Positions 31,494 to 41,519 of a stretch of DNA of 53,421 nucleotides are shown here, one piece after another (the stretch's first letter is position 1; each line of letters opens with the position of its first letter). A program made the translations under genes and the position numbers. The DNA comes from an uncultured Clostridium sp. (GTDB lineage Bacteria; Bacillota; Clostridia; TANB77; CAG-508): positions 1 through 53,421 of the forward strand of contig CANPOS010000009.1 of the NCBI GenBank assembly GCA_947575745.1, in the 5' to 3' direction. Below the pieces are notes generated by a model. That model saw nothing but the letters and a program-made list of their open reading frames with translations. It was not told the DNA's origin and did not search any database.

Positions 31494-33686
31494 TTATTTC
31501 TTCCTTTTTACTTCATAAACACTGTCTATTTTTCTTAGAGCTTTTAATATCTTATTTAATTCATCAAGATTTTCTACTTCTAGTGTTAATTGTGTTTCTA
31601 CAATTCGTTCTTCTTTTATTCTTGAATTTATCAAAGGCATTGTTGCTTTTGATTTATTTATTTCTTTTGCAATATCTGCAACTAGTCCATCTCTATCATT
31701 AGAATGAATTTCTATATCTACTTTATATGATACTTTTTCAGTATCTGTCCATTCTACATCAATTATTCTTTCCTCTTCTTGGAATAAATCTTTTATATTT
31801 ATACAATCTTTCCTATGGATTGATACACCCCTACCTCTTGTAATATATCCTATTATTTCGTCACCTGGTACAGGATTACAGCATTTAGAAAATTTAACTA
31901 AGCAATTATCAATTCCTTTCACAATTACACCTGATTTCGCATTTTTTACAGGTGTCTTCTTTTTATTTGCGAGTTCTTCTATTTTTTCTTCAATGTTTTC
32001 TTCTTCATGGTCTTTTCTATATTCATACAAGAATTTTGATATAATTTTTCCAGCTGTAATTGCTCCAAATCCTACAGAAGAATACATATCATTAATATTT
32101 GCAAATTTATATCTTTCTAATGTAGCATTAATATATTCTGGTTTAAACAATTCTGCTTCTGTCATTCCTATTCTTTTAATTTCTCTTTGTATTGATTCTT
32201 TGCCTTTTTCAATGTTTTCTTCTCTTTCTTCCTTTTTAAACCATTGCTGAATTTTATTTCTTGCAGAAGAGCTTTGTACAAATTTAAGCCAGTCTCTACT
32301 TGGTCCTTTTGGATTATCTGTTGTTATTATTTCTACAATATCACCATTATTTAGTTTAGTAATAATAGGCATCATTTTTCCATTTATCTTTGCTCCTGTC
32401 ATCTTATGCCCAATTTCTGTGTGAATATTATAAGCAAAATCTATTGTTGTTGAACCTGTTGGAAGAACCTTTATATCTCCATTTCTTGTAAATACATATA
32501 CTTCGTCTTCAAACAATTCTGTTTTTAAAGTATTCAAAAATTCTTGAGGATCCTGCATGTCTTTTTGCCACTCTAATGATTCTCTAAGCCATGATAGTTT
32601 ATCTTCTTCTACTTTAACTGTTGTTTTCTTTGTCTTATTAGCTTCTTTATATGCCCAGTGTGCAGCAATTCCAAATTCTGCTATTCTATGCATATCCCAA
32701 GTACGAAGTTGCACTTCAAAAGGAGTTCCTTTTGGTCCTATTAATGTTGTATGTAAGGATTGATACATGTTAGCTTTTGGAAGTGCTATATAATCTTTAA
32801 ATCTTCCTGGCATTGGGTTATATAAATCATGAACAACTCCAAGTGCTGCATAACAATCTTTTACAGAGTTTACTATTATTCTTAAAGCAAGTAAATCATA
32901 AACTTGATCTAATGTTATATTATCTCTTTGCATTTTTCTGTATATACTATAAATATGTTTAGCTCTACCAGTTATTTGCGCATCAATTCTTTGTAGTTTT
33001 AACTCATTTTTTATTTGTTCTTGTATTTTATTTATAAATGCTATTCTTTCTTCTCTTTTTTCATCTAATCCTTCTACAATTTCTCTATATTCTTCTGGTT
33101 CAAGATATTTAAATGCCAAGTCTTCTAATTCCCATTTTAAAGAATACATACCTAGTCTATTGGCAAGTGGCGCATATAAGTCCATTGTTTCTTGAGAATT
33201 CGCAATTTGTCTTTCTCTTTTTAAGTATTTTAATGTTCTCATATTGTGCAATCTATCTGCAAGTTTAATAAGTATAACTCTAATGTCTTTTCCCATTGCT
33301 AGAAACATTTTACGATAGTTTTCTACTTGTTGTTCTTCTCTAGTTGTATATTGAAGTTTTCCTAATTTTGTTACACCATCTACAATATTTGCTATTTCTT
33401 CTCCAAATTCTCTAGTAATATCATCTTTTGTAACTTCTGTATCTTCAACAACATCATGTAAAAGAGCTGCACAAATAGTTTCATCATCTAATTCTATTTG
33501 AGATAAAATATTAGCAACATTAAGTGGGTGTATAATATATTCTTCTCCTGAAAGTCTTTTTTGCTCCCCATGATGTCCTTTTGCATATTGATATGCTTTT
33601 AGTATTAGTTTTACATTAACTTTTTTCCTTTTCTTTTTTAATGTATTTATTATGTCATATACAGTTAGCTCTTTTTCCTCTGTCAT
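31494..33686 (-). CDS. relA: Bifunctional (p)ppGpp synthetase/hydrolase
   Basis: A 730-residue Rel protein. HD hydrolase (residues about 40-140: HGEQKRLSGEEYIIHPLNVANIL, LLHDVVEDT), synthetase (about 230-350: YDLLALRIIV, KDYIALPKANMYQSLHTTL, EVQLRTWDMHRIAEFGIAAHW), TGS (about 390-450) and a C-terminal ACT domain are all visible. Frame intact across 2.2 kb. It sits between recJ (16 bp) and the MBL hydrolase. Confidence 0.97.
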   Translation of the reverse strand: MTEEKELTVYDIINTLKKKRKKVNVKLILKAYQYAKGHHGEQKRLSGEEYIIHPLNVANILSQIELDDETICAALLHDVVEDTEVTKDDITREFGEEIANIVDGVTKLGKLQYTTREEQQVENYRKMFLAMGKDIRVILIKLADRLHNMRTLKYLKRERQIANSQETMDLYAPLANRLGMYSLKWELEDLAFKYLEPEEYREIVEGLDEKREERIAFINKIQEQIKNELKLQRIDAQITGRAKHIYSIYRKMQRDNITLDQVYDLLALRIIVNSVKDCYAALGVVHDLYNPMPGRFKDYIALPKANMYQSLHTTLIGPKGTPFEVQLRTWDMHRIAEFGIAAHWAYKEANKTKKTTVKVEEDKLSWLRESLEWQKDMQDPQEFLNTLKTELFEDEVYVFTRNGDIKVLPTGSTTIDFAYNIHTEIGHKMTGAKINGKMMPIITKLNNGDIVEIITTDNPKGPSRDWLKFVQSSSARNKIQQWFKKEEREENIEKGKESIQREIKRIGMTEAELFKPEYINATLERYKFANINDMYSSVGFGAITAGKIISKFLYEYRKDHEEENIEEKIEELANKKKTPVKNAKSGVIVKGIDNCLVKFSKCCNPVPGDEIIGYITRGRGVSIHRKDCINIKDLFQEEERIIDVEWTDTEKVSYKVDIEIHSNDRDGLVADIAKEINKSKATMPLINSRIKEERIVETQLTLEVENLDELNKILKALRKIDSVYEVKRKK

Positions 33687-33701
33687 TAATTATTTCCTCC
33701 T

Positions 33702-35388
33702 CTACAAGGATTTTTTTATATCTTTTAAGTTTATTTGAATACTTTCTATTCCATTATATGAGTTTATCTCAAGATTACCTACAATGTCAACCTTATCATT
33801 TAATTTATATTCATTTGTAAGTTCTCCTAAATTAAATCCAATAGCATCTATTTTTGATTTTTCGTCTTTTAAAGTTAATTTTAGATGTTTTCCTTCTGTT
33901 AGTGCTCTTATTGAATCTATTTTTAAGTTTTTTATTATAAAATTAGGTAATCTATTTGCTTCTCCAAATGGTTCTAATTTATTTAGCTCTTTTACTGTTT
34001 CTAAATTTAAATCCTTTAACATTACTTCCATATCTATTTCTATTACTTGTTCAGTTTCTCCTAAGTTTAAACTTTTAACATATTCATTTATGTCATTTTT
34101 AAAAGAAGTTAAGTTTTCTTTTTTTAGGCTTAAGCCGACTGCCATAGCATGTCCGCCATATTTTTCCAAATTTTCACTTGCTTTGCAAAGTGCATCATGC
34201 AAATCTAATCCTTGTATACTCCTTCCTGAACCTTTACAAATTCCTTCTTCTTCACATAAAAGTATACTTGGCTTTAAGTACATATCTGTAATTTTTGAAG
34301 AAACAATACCAATTACTCCATGATGCCAATTTTCTTTTGATAATACTATTACTTCATTATTGGTTTCATTATTTTCTTCTATTTCTTTTATAGCCTCTTC
34401 AAAAATTCTTTTTTCAGTTTCTTGCCTTTCTCTATTATAATCATTAAGGGTTTGAGTAAGCTCTTGAATTTCTTTTATATCTTTTGTTACAAAAAGCTTC
34501 AATGCATTATCTGCAAATCCCATTCTTCCACATGCATTAACTCTAGGTGCTATTCCAAATGATATTGTGTTTGAGTTAATCACCTTATATCCTGATGATA
34601 TAATTAGTGATTTTAAGCCCATATTTCTATGTGTCTCTATTAATTTTAAGCCTAATTTTGCAATTACTCTATTTTCATCTACTAATGGAACTATATCAGA
34701 TATTGTTCCAAGACAAACTAAGTCTAAATATTTTAAATATTCTTTTTCATCTAAATTAAGTTTTATAGATAATGCCTGAATTAATTTAAAAACAACTCCT
34801 ACTCCTGCTAGTTGATTAAATGGGTATTTGCTATCTTCAATTTTAGGATCTATTACAGCTATGGCATTTGGTAATACCTCTAATGGCTCATGATGGTCTG
34901 TTATTATTATATCTATTCCTAGGCTATTTGCATATTCTGTTTCTTCTATACCAGATATTCCGACAATCTACTGTTATCATTAAATCTATTTTTTTATCAA
35001 CTATCTGTTTTATGGCTTCTTTATTCAAGCCATATCCTTCTTTTAATCTATTTGGTATGTAATACTTAAGTTTTAGGCCTCTTTCTTCAAGGAAGTTCAT
35101 TAAAACCGTTGTGCTTGTTATTCCATCTACGTCGTAGTCTCCATAGATTAATACTTCTTCTTTATTTTCAATTGCTTTTAAAATTCTTTCTACTGCTTTT
35201 TCCATGTCTGGTAATAAAAATGGATTATAAAAGTTATGTCTTGTTGGTTCTAAGAATATCTTGATTTTTTCATTGCTTAATTTCTTATTAGCTATAATTT
35301 GAGCAACTAATAAATTTATATTAAATTCTTTTGAAATCTCTATTGCCTTTTCCTTATTGTTTTCATTATATTGCCATTTCTTGCTCAT
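33702..35388 (-). CDS. recJ: Single-stranded-DNA exonuclease RecJ, one CGGA site
   Basis: A 5'-3' ssDNA exonuclease. The DHH motifs are present: YGDYDVDGITST near residues 77-88 and TDHHEPLEVLPNA; later GGHAMAVGLS (DHHA1). Triplet reading breaks at forward 34959-34962 (TGT CGGA ATA), restored as MITVDCGISGIEE (Gly143), a conserved active-site neighbour. With this Gly it is 561 residues. Operon with relA and the MBL hydrolase. Confidence 0.95.
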
Positions 35389-35443
35389 TTTTACAATTCA
35401 TCCCTTCCTATTTTAGGATTAAAACTCTTTTGAAATTATTATA

Positions 35444-35460
35444 CCCCAGTTATACTGGGG
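35444..35460 (-). terminator. Compact hairpin after ylbF-like gene
   Basis: CCCCAGT and ACTGGGG around a 3-nt loop, 16 bp after the stop at 35477 on the minus strand. The T run behind it is imperfect, so terminator strength is uncertain. Confidence 0.5.
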
Positions 35461-35476
35461 CTTATGTTGCTACATA

Positions 35477-35809
35477 TTATAGTACATCTTTTACTGATTC
35501 TGCGATAATTTTATTTACATCGGCAAGTAATACATTAAATTTCAATTCATAATCAAAATATTTTTTTGCTGTATCATCTTGGATTAGTTCAGCATATAGT
35601 TTTTGCATTTCTTCTAATTTTGTTTTTTCTTGATTTTCTCCTTTTAATCCTTCAAGTTGTGCTTCGTATCTTAGGTTTTCAAACTTCTTCATTTTTTCTT
35701 TTAATTCTGGATTATTTGCTATTTCTACTTTTATATTTTTATAGTTTGTATATTCTGGTGATTCTTTTAATTCTTTGGCGAGTTTATTTACAGTATCATA
35801 TACGTTCAT
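35477..35809 (-). CDS. YlbF/YmcA family regulator
   Basis: A 110-residue all-helical protein of the YlbF family: VNKLAKELKESPEYTNYKNIKVEIANNPELKEKMKKFENLRYEAQLEGL, then coiled-coil EEMQKLYAELIQDDTAKKYFDYELKFNVLLADVNKII. In Bacillus, relatives act with RNase Y in mRNA maturation and affect competence and sporulation. It stands alone between recJ and a hairpin repeat. Confidence 0.88.
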   Translation of the reverse strand: MNVYDTVNKLAKELKESPEYTNYKNIKVEIANNPELKEKMKKFENLRYEAQLEGLKGENQEKTKLEEMQKLYAELIQDDTAKKYFDYELKFNVLLADVNKIIAESVKDVL

Positions 35810-35838
35810 TTTTTATCTTTCCTTCCTAATGTATAAAT

Positions 35839-35968
35839 CCAATTTTAAAAAGAATTAGTATAGTGCTAGGCATTTTAAAGTAGAAATACTGAAGGCGTGC
35901 TTTTTGCACGTTGAGGATTTTCTACTTTAAAATAACGACGCAATATGCTGATTATTTTTAAAATTTAG
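35839..35968. repeat. Hairpin repeat family C, copy 2
   Basis: Outer arms CCAATTTTAAAAAGAATTAG.. and ..GATTATTTTTAAAATTTAGG pair, a second inner pair ATTTTAAAGTAGAAA / TTTCTACTTTAAAAT follows, and the centre carries GCTAGGCA, GAAGGCGTGC, GCACGTTGAGG and AACGACG as in the copy at 27019-27139. Its right end touches the stop codon of the glycosyltransferase gene. Confidence 0.72.
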
Positions 35969-37243
35969 GCAAGAGCTTGTCTTCCTCTAAACGCAATCAA
36001 TGTTCCTTTTTCTTTTTTCTTTGCTTTTCTTACATTTTCTTGAGCAATTTGATTCTTTTGTCTTTCTGCCATTGTCTGACATATTGCCTTCTGATATATA
36101 AAGTGTGTATCTTGCGCAATTTTATTCCAATTATATAAATTTTTTACTTTTATTTTTGCATTTTTTGATACATTATCTGCTAACTGGTGATCATAAAGTA
36201 ATGATAAAACTGAGTCCGCTATTGAATTTGCATTTCCTGCATAGCTTTTCATTCCATCTACTCCATGTTCAACTATTTCATTTAATCCACCTATATCTGA
36301 TACAACTGTTGGTACTCCAGCATACATTGCTTCAATCGCTACCATTCCAAAAGGTTCATATGTACTTGGGAATACTGCAACATCTGCTATCTTATACATT
36401 TTGCATAATTCTTTATAGCTTAATTGTCCTGTAAAATACACTTTATTATTTATTCCTAAATAATTTACTTGTGATTTTAATTCATCCATCATTCCGCCTT
36501 TACCTGCAACTATAAATTTACTATCATTATATCCTGATAAAATTTTAGGTGCTGCTGCTATTAGATGCTGGAATCCCTTTTCATATACTAATCTTCCTGC
36601 ACACATTATTATTTTTTCATTATCTGATGCAAATCTTCTTCTAAAATCATAATCCTTTTCTATTCCACTATACATATTCATATTAATACCATTTGGTATT
36701 ACACTTATCTTTTCAAAAGGAAGCCCAAAAAGCCTTTGCATTTCACGTTTCATATAATTGCTATTTACTATAACTTCTGTTGCTTCATACGTTAACATCC
36801 ATTCTGTATCGTTTATATATTTTTGTGTTTGATCATGTATTCCGCTATTTCTTCCGCTTTCGCTTGCATGCATAGTTGCACACATAGGTATATCATATGC
36901 ATCTTTTAATGCTTTTGCAGAATATGCAACTAGCCAATCATGTGCATGTATTATATCAAATTTTCCATCTTTTGATATGATTTCTCCTGCTTTTGCTAAC
37001 ATATTAAAGTTTAGTTGCATTACCCAATCTATAAAATTATTTGGGCTTATCATATAATTATCTACTCTATATACTTTTACACCTTTGTCTATTTCAAAGT
37101 ATGGTGCATTTCCTTCTCTATATGTTATAACCGTTACTTCGTGACCGATCTTTAATTAGTCTTCCTGATAAATCATATACAACCCTTGATATTCCGCCTA
37201 CTATCCTTGGTGGATATTCCCATGTAAGCATTAAAATTTTCAT
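35965..37243 (-). CDS. Glycosyltransferase family 4 (glycogen-synthase-like), one CGGT site
   Basis: A 425-residue GT4 enzyme. Start MKILMLTWEYPPRIVGGIS at 37243 behind GGAGGG. HAHDWL, VIPNGINMNMY, CAGRLVYEKGFQHLI, and the nucleotide-sugar binding EPFGMVAIEAMYAGVPTVVSDIGGLNEIV are the family signatures. Triplet reading breaks at forward 37144-37147 (GAT CGGT CAC), restored as LIKDGHEVTVIT (Gly33); this is the only CGGT. The donor/acceptor is unknown; relatives make glycogen or glycolipids. Confidence 0.93.
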
Positions 37244-37373
37244 GAGCAAAAGCCCTCCTTATAATCTCTTTAGTATTTCTTTTTATATTGTATATTAACT
37301 TTTGCTAAAAGTAAACAAAAAAATGTATTTTTTTACAAAAATTTTTGGAGAATTTTAAATATTATTAAACAAC

Positions 37374-37407
37374 AAAAAAATCCTCAGTTTAACTGAGAAT
37401 TTTTTTG
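37374..37407. terminator. Bidirectional terminator
   Basis: CTCAGTT / AACTGAG flanked by an A7 run on the left and T7 on the right, so it works on both strands; on the minus strand it ends the fmt transcript. Confidence 0.85.
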
Positions 37408-37415
37408 TATTCTAT

Positions 37416-38383
37416 TCAAATTTTTCTCCGCTCAGTTAACATGTTTCCTACTAAGAAAACTTTCGCTTCCATTCTTTTAGCATTTTCTCCTTGTACTTCT
37501 AGTATATTAAGTACTCCCTCTTTTGCTTTTACATATAATCCTAATTTACTATTAGCTATAATTATAGTTCCGAGCTTTAATACCTTCTGTAATATTCTTT
37601 TCCAAAATATTACTTGCTTTCTCATTACTTAAAATCTCTGCTTTCCAGAACTTTATTTTTTTACCATTATACATAGCGTAAGCTCCCATTATTGGATTTA
37701 AGCCACGTATTAAATTTTTTACTTCTTCCATGCCTTTAGAAAAATCAATTCTTGCCATACTTTTATCTAACATTGGAGCTACTGTAAAATTATCTCCTTG
37801 TTTTGTTCTAGGTGCTATTCCTTCTTCTATTTGATTAACTGTTTTTACTAATAAGTTAGCTCCAATTACTGCTAATCTATTCCAAAGTTCGCCAGTTGTT
37901 TCATATTCTCCTATTTCTACTTTTTTACTTAATATAATATCTCCCTCATCCATCTTTTCATTCATATACATTGTGCTAACACCTGTTTCCTTGTCCCCAT
38001 TTAGTATAGCCCATTGTATTGGTGCTGCTCCTCTATATTTTGGAAGGAGTGATGCATGTAAATTTATACAACCTTTTTTAGGTATATCTAATATTTCTTT
38101 TGGTAATATTCTTCCATAAGCTACAACACATATTATATCTAGATTTAAGTCTTTTATTGTATTTATAAACTCTTCATTATTTCTTATCTTTTCAGGTTGA
38201 TACACTGGTATGTTCTTTTCTAGCGCAAATTTTTTTACATCAGATTCAACAAATTTCATACCTCTTCCTTTTTGTTTATCTGGATTTGTCACGACTCCGA
38301 ACTATTTCAAAATTTGCATTATACAAAGTTTCAAGTGAAATTTCTGCAAAATCTGGTGTTCCCATAAATATTATTCTAGGCAT
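37416..38383 (-). CDS. fmt: Methionyl-tRNA formyltransferase, two CGGA sites
   Basis: It formylates initiator Met-tRNA using 10-formyl-THF. Start MPRIIFMGTPDFAEISLETL at 38383. HASLLPKYRGAAPIQWAI and GDKETGVSTMYMNEKMDEGDI are active-site signatures. Triplet reading breaks at forward 38296-38299 (GTT CGGA GTC, restored FEIVGVVTNPDKQKGRG) and 37569-37572 (GCT CGGA ACT, restored TEGIKAGTIIIA). With Gly29 and Gly271 it is 321 residues, normal. It lies 8 bp after def. Confidence 0.96.
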
Positions 38384-38391
38384 ATTTCCTC

Positions 38392-38901
38392 CTATTTTTT
38401 CTTCTTGTCCTTTTTCCTTGTTTTAATACTTTCAGGTTCAACATATTCCATAGAACCTGGTATCATTACATCTGTTAGTACTATTCCATTTAAATGGTCT
38501 ATTTCATGTGATAATGCTTGTGCTAGAAGTTCTGTTCCTGTAACTTTTATTTGCTTTCCATTTTCGTCTAACGCTTCAACAGTAACTTCTGCTGGTCTTT
38601 TTACTTTTACATATTTATTTGGAAAACTTAAACACCCTTCTTCTACTTCTTGTTCTCCTTTTGTTTTCACAATTACTGGATTTATTAGTTTTAGTATTGG
38701 CTTTTCGTCATACAAATCAATTACTACTATTCTTTTTAAAACTCCTACTTGTACAGCAGCAAGTCCAACGCCATCGAATTTATGCATAGTGTCTATCATA
38801 TCTTTTATTAATTCTTTTACTTTTTCGTCTATTACTTCTACTTCTTTTGATTTTTTTCCTAATATTTCGTCATTTTCTGTTCTAATATTACGTATTGCCA
38901 T
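38392..38901 (-). CDS. def: Peptide deformylase
   Basis: It removes the N-formyl group from nascent proteins. A 169-residue enzyme with all three motifs: GVGLAAVQVG (family GxGLAAxQ), EGCLSFP and the metal site SHEIDHLNG (HExDH). Frame intact. It belongs to the priA-def-fmt gene run. A Lys-rich tail ends the protein. Confidence 0.97.
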   Translation of the reverse strand: MAIRNIRTENDEILGKKSKEVEVIDEKVKELIKDMIDTMHKFDGVGLAAVQVGVLKRIVVIDLYDEKPILKLINPVIVKTKGEQEVEEGCLSFPNKYVKVKRPAEVTVEALDENGKQIKVTGTELLAQALSHEIDHLNGIVLTDVMIPGSMEYVEPESIKTRKKDKKKK

Positions 38902-38936
38902 GTCTTCCTCCTATTCCATAAATTATATTATTTTAG

Positions 38937-39070
38937 CTATATTTGAGATTGATTATATGTAATTTTTCGATAAACGTTGGGGGACCTCTTTAGAAAATGT
39001 TTGAGCAAAGCGAAATACATTTTCTTAAGTGGGGACGCAAGAAAAATTATATATAATCATCTCAAATATA
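38937..39070. repeat. Hairpin repeat family B, copy 2 (inverted)
   Basis: The reverse complement of the 23377-23511 element: CGATAAACGTTGGGGGACCT, AGAAAATGTTTG / ATACATTTTCTT and GTGGGGACGCAAG. Outer arms ATATTTGAGATTGATTATAT.. and ..ATATAATCATCTCAAATAT are complementary to each other but not to those of the other copy. It separates priA and def. Confidence 0.75.
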
Positions 39071-39072
39071 TT

Positions 39073-41301
39073 CTAGTTCATATTGTTTGGATTAATATCG
39101 ACACTAATCCTTGTATTAGAATTTGTCTTTATAGAATTAACTACTTCGTTAATTTGCCCAATAACAGTATTTCCAAGTCTACACTTGATTATAACTCTAA
39201 ATCTATATCTATTTTTTATTTTACTTATTGGCGAAGGCATTGGAGCATAAATAGACATATTTTTTTTGTTATATTTTAATAATTTTTCATATATTGAAGT
39301 TATTGCTTTTTTTGCCACTTCTTCATTTATATCACTAACTTCGACCTTTATTATATCGCAAAATGGCGGATATTTCAAGGCATTTCTTAACATAATTTCT
39401 TGATTATAAAATTTTAGATAATCCTGTTCTCTTGCACATTCTATTGGAAAGCTTTCAGGATTATAAGTTTGTATTATTACATTTCCTTCTAATCCTTCTC
39501 TACCAGCTCTTCCTGCTACTTGTGTTAATAATTGAAAAGTTCTTTCGTTACTTCTAAAATCAGACATATACATACTGCTATCTGCTGCTATTACTCCGAA
39601 CTAATGTAACATTTGGAAAATGGTGTCCTTTAACTACCATTTGTGTTCCAATTAATATATCTATATTTTCATCTTTAAATTTATTTAATATATCTTCATA
39701 CGAGTTCTTTTTAGTTACTGTATCTATATCCATCCTTATTGTTTTTGCATTTGGAAACATTTGATTTATCTGTACTTCTAGCTTTTGTGTTCCTGTTCCG
39801 AAATATCTGATATTATGCCCTTTGCACTCTGGACACTCCTTTAGATTCTGTTTTTCTTCTCCACAATAATGACATTTTAATTTATCTTGTTTTATATGAT
39901 ATGTAAGTGTTATATTACATTTATCACATGTTGCAACATAACCACAATCTCTACACATTACAAAAGTAGAATATCCTCTCCTATTTAAAAATAATATAGT
40001 TTGCTTTTTATTCTTTATATTATCTGCTATCATTTCATAAAGTCTATTACTTAGCATTGATTTGTTTCCAATTGCTAATTCCTTCTTCATGTCTATAAGT
40101 TCTACATTTGGCAATTTAGAATTATTAGCTCTATTTTTTAATGTTATTAAGTTATTTGTTTTTTCTAGGTTATAGTAAGTTTCTATATTAGGCGTTGCTG
40201 AACCTAGTACTAATGGAATTTTACTTTGTTTTGCAAGATAAAGAGCTATCTCTTTAGCATTATATTTTGGTGTCATGTCTGATTTATATGATGTATCATG
40301 TTCCTCGTCTATTATTATTATTCCTAAATCCTTTACTGGTGCAAATATGGCAGATCTAGCACCTATTACGATTTTTGTTTCTTCTCTTTCTATTCTTTTC
40401 CACTCGTCATATCTTTCTCCTACTGATAATTTACTATGTAATAGTGCAATTTTATCTTCTCCAAATCTAGCAATAAACCTATCTACCATTTGAGGTGTAA
40501 GTGAAATTTCTGGAACAAGTACTATTGCTGTTTTTCCTTTTTCTAACACTTTTCCAATCAATTGCAAGTATATTTCTGTTTTGCCGTGAGCCTGTTACAC
40601 CATGTATTAAAAACTCTCCAAACTCTCTATCTACTATTGCTCCTTCTATTTTATTCATTGCTTTTTGTTGTTCTTTTGTAAGTTCTAGATTTTTTGTTGG
40701 TTTTAGATTTTTATTTCTAAATGGATTTCTATTTATTTCCTTTTCTACTATCTCTACATATCCATTTTTTTGCAAGGTTTTTATTACTGATGAGCTACTT
40801 TCTGCAAAATCTATTAGTTCTGTAACAAGCACTTCGTCATTTTGCATTAGAAAATTTAGTGTTCTTATTTGCTTATCTGATTTTAGTATCTTTTTTTCTA
40901 TATCCTCTTCAATCTCGTCCTTTTCTTTGATAAGATATACAAACCTTGCTGATTTATCTTTTATCCTATTTTCTACATTTTTTGATGTAGTACCTGGTGG
41001 AAGCATAAGTTTTATACAATCTGATATATTACAAAAATATTTATATGCCATAAGTTTTGCTAAAGTTATTCTTTCTTCTGTTAATCCTCCGTCTCTCCAC
41101 ATTTAATACATCTTTTATCTTATACTCTGATGTATCTTTTATTCCTATTACAAAACCTTCTTGAGCTCTTTTCATAGTACCAAAAGGCACTAAGACTTTA
41201 CTTCCAATATGAATAGTACCAACAAACTTTGCTGGTACATTATAGTCAAATATTCTATTTAAGTCTTTCACATTACTGTTTATTATTACTTCTACAATCA
41301 T
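39073..41301 (-). CDS. priA: Primosomal helicase PriA, two CGGA and one CGGC site
   Basis: The replication-restart helicase. Start MIVEVIINSNVKDLNRIFDY at 41301. Triplet reading breaks three times: forward 41088-41091 (AGA CGGA GGA), 40583-40586 (TCA CGGC AAA, inside Walker A, restored as GVTGSGKTEIYLQLIG) and 39595-39598 (GTT CGGA GTA, restored LVGVIAADSSM). The DEEH box (IIIDEEHD), zinc clusters CRDCGYVATCDKCN and CHYCGEEKQNLKECPEC, and LLTQVAGRAGREG follow. With Gly71, Gly239 and Gly568 it is 741 residues, family-normal. Confidence 0.96.
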
Positions 41302-41308
41302 TTTACTC

Positions 41309-41506
41309 CTAGTCTTTATCAAGCATTGTTAAAACTTCTTGCTCTGTATCTTTTTTACTTACGTCTTGATATGTTTTCAATGAAGTTCCTGCAAGGTGAA
41401 TTACTGAAGCTAATACAATTACTACTAATATTACTATTATTGTTATTAGAATTGCACTTAGCCATGTTCCTCCATTTTCTCTTTTTAGTTTTTCTTTTAA
41501 CTTCAT
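41309..41506 (-). CDS. Small single-TM protein of unknown function
   Basis: A 65-residue protein with a basic N-terminus (MKLKEKLKRENGGTW), one TM helix (about 17-40, LSAILITIIVILVVIVLASVIHLAG) and a polar tail. It lies between addA (13 bp) and priA (8 bp), so it is translated in the operon, with AGGAGGAAAAC before it. No family recognised. Confidence 0.6.
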   Translation of the reverse strand: MKLKEKLKRENGGTWLSAILITIIVILVVIVLASVIHLAGTSLKTYQDVSKKDTEQEVLTMLDKD

Positions 41507-41519
41507 TTGTTTTCCTCCT

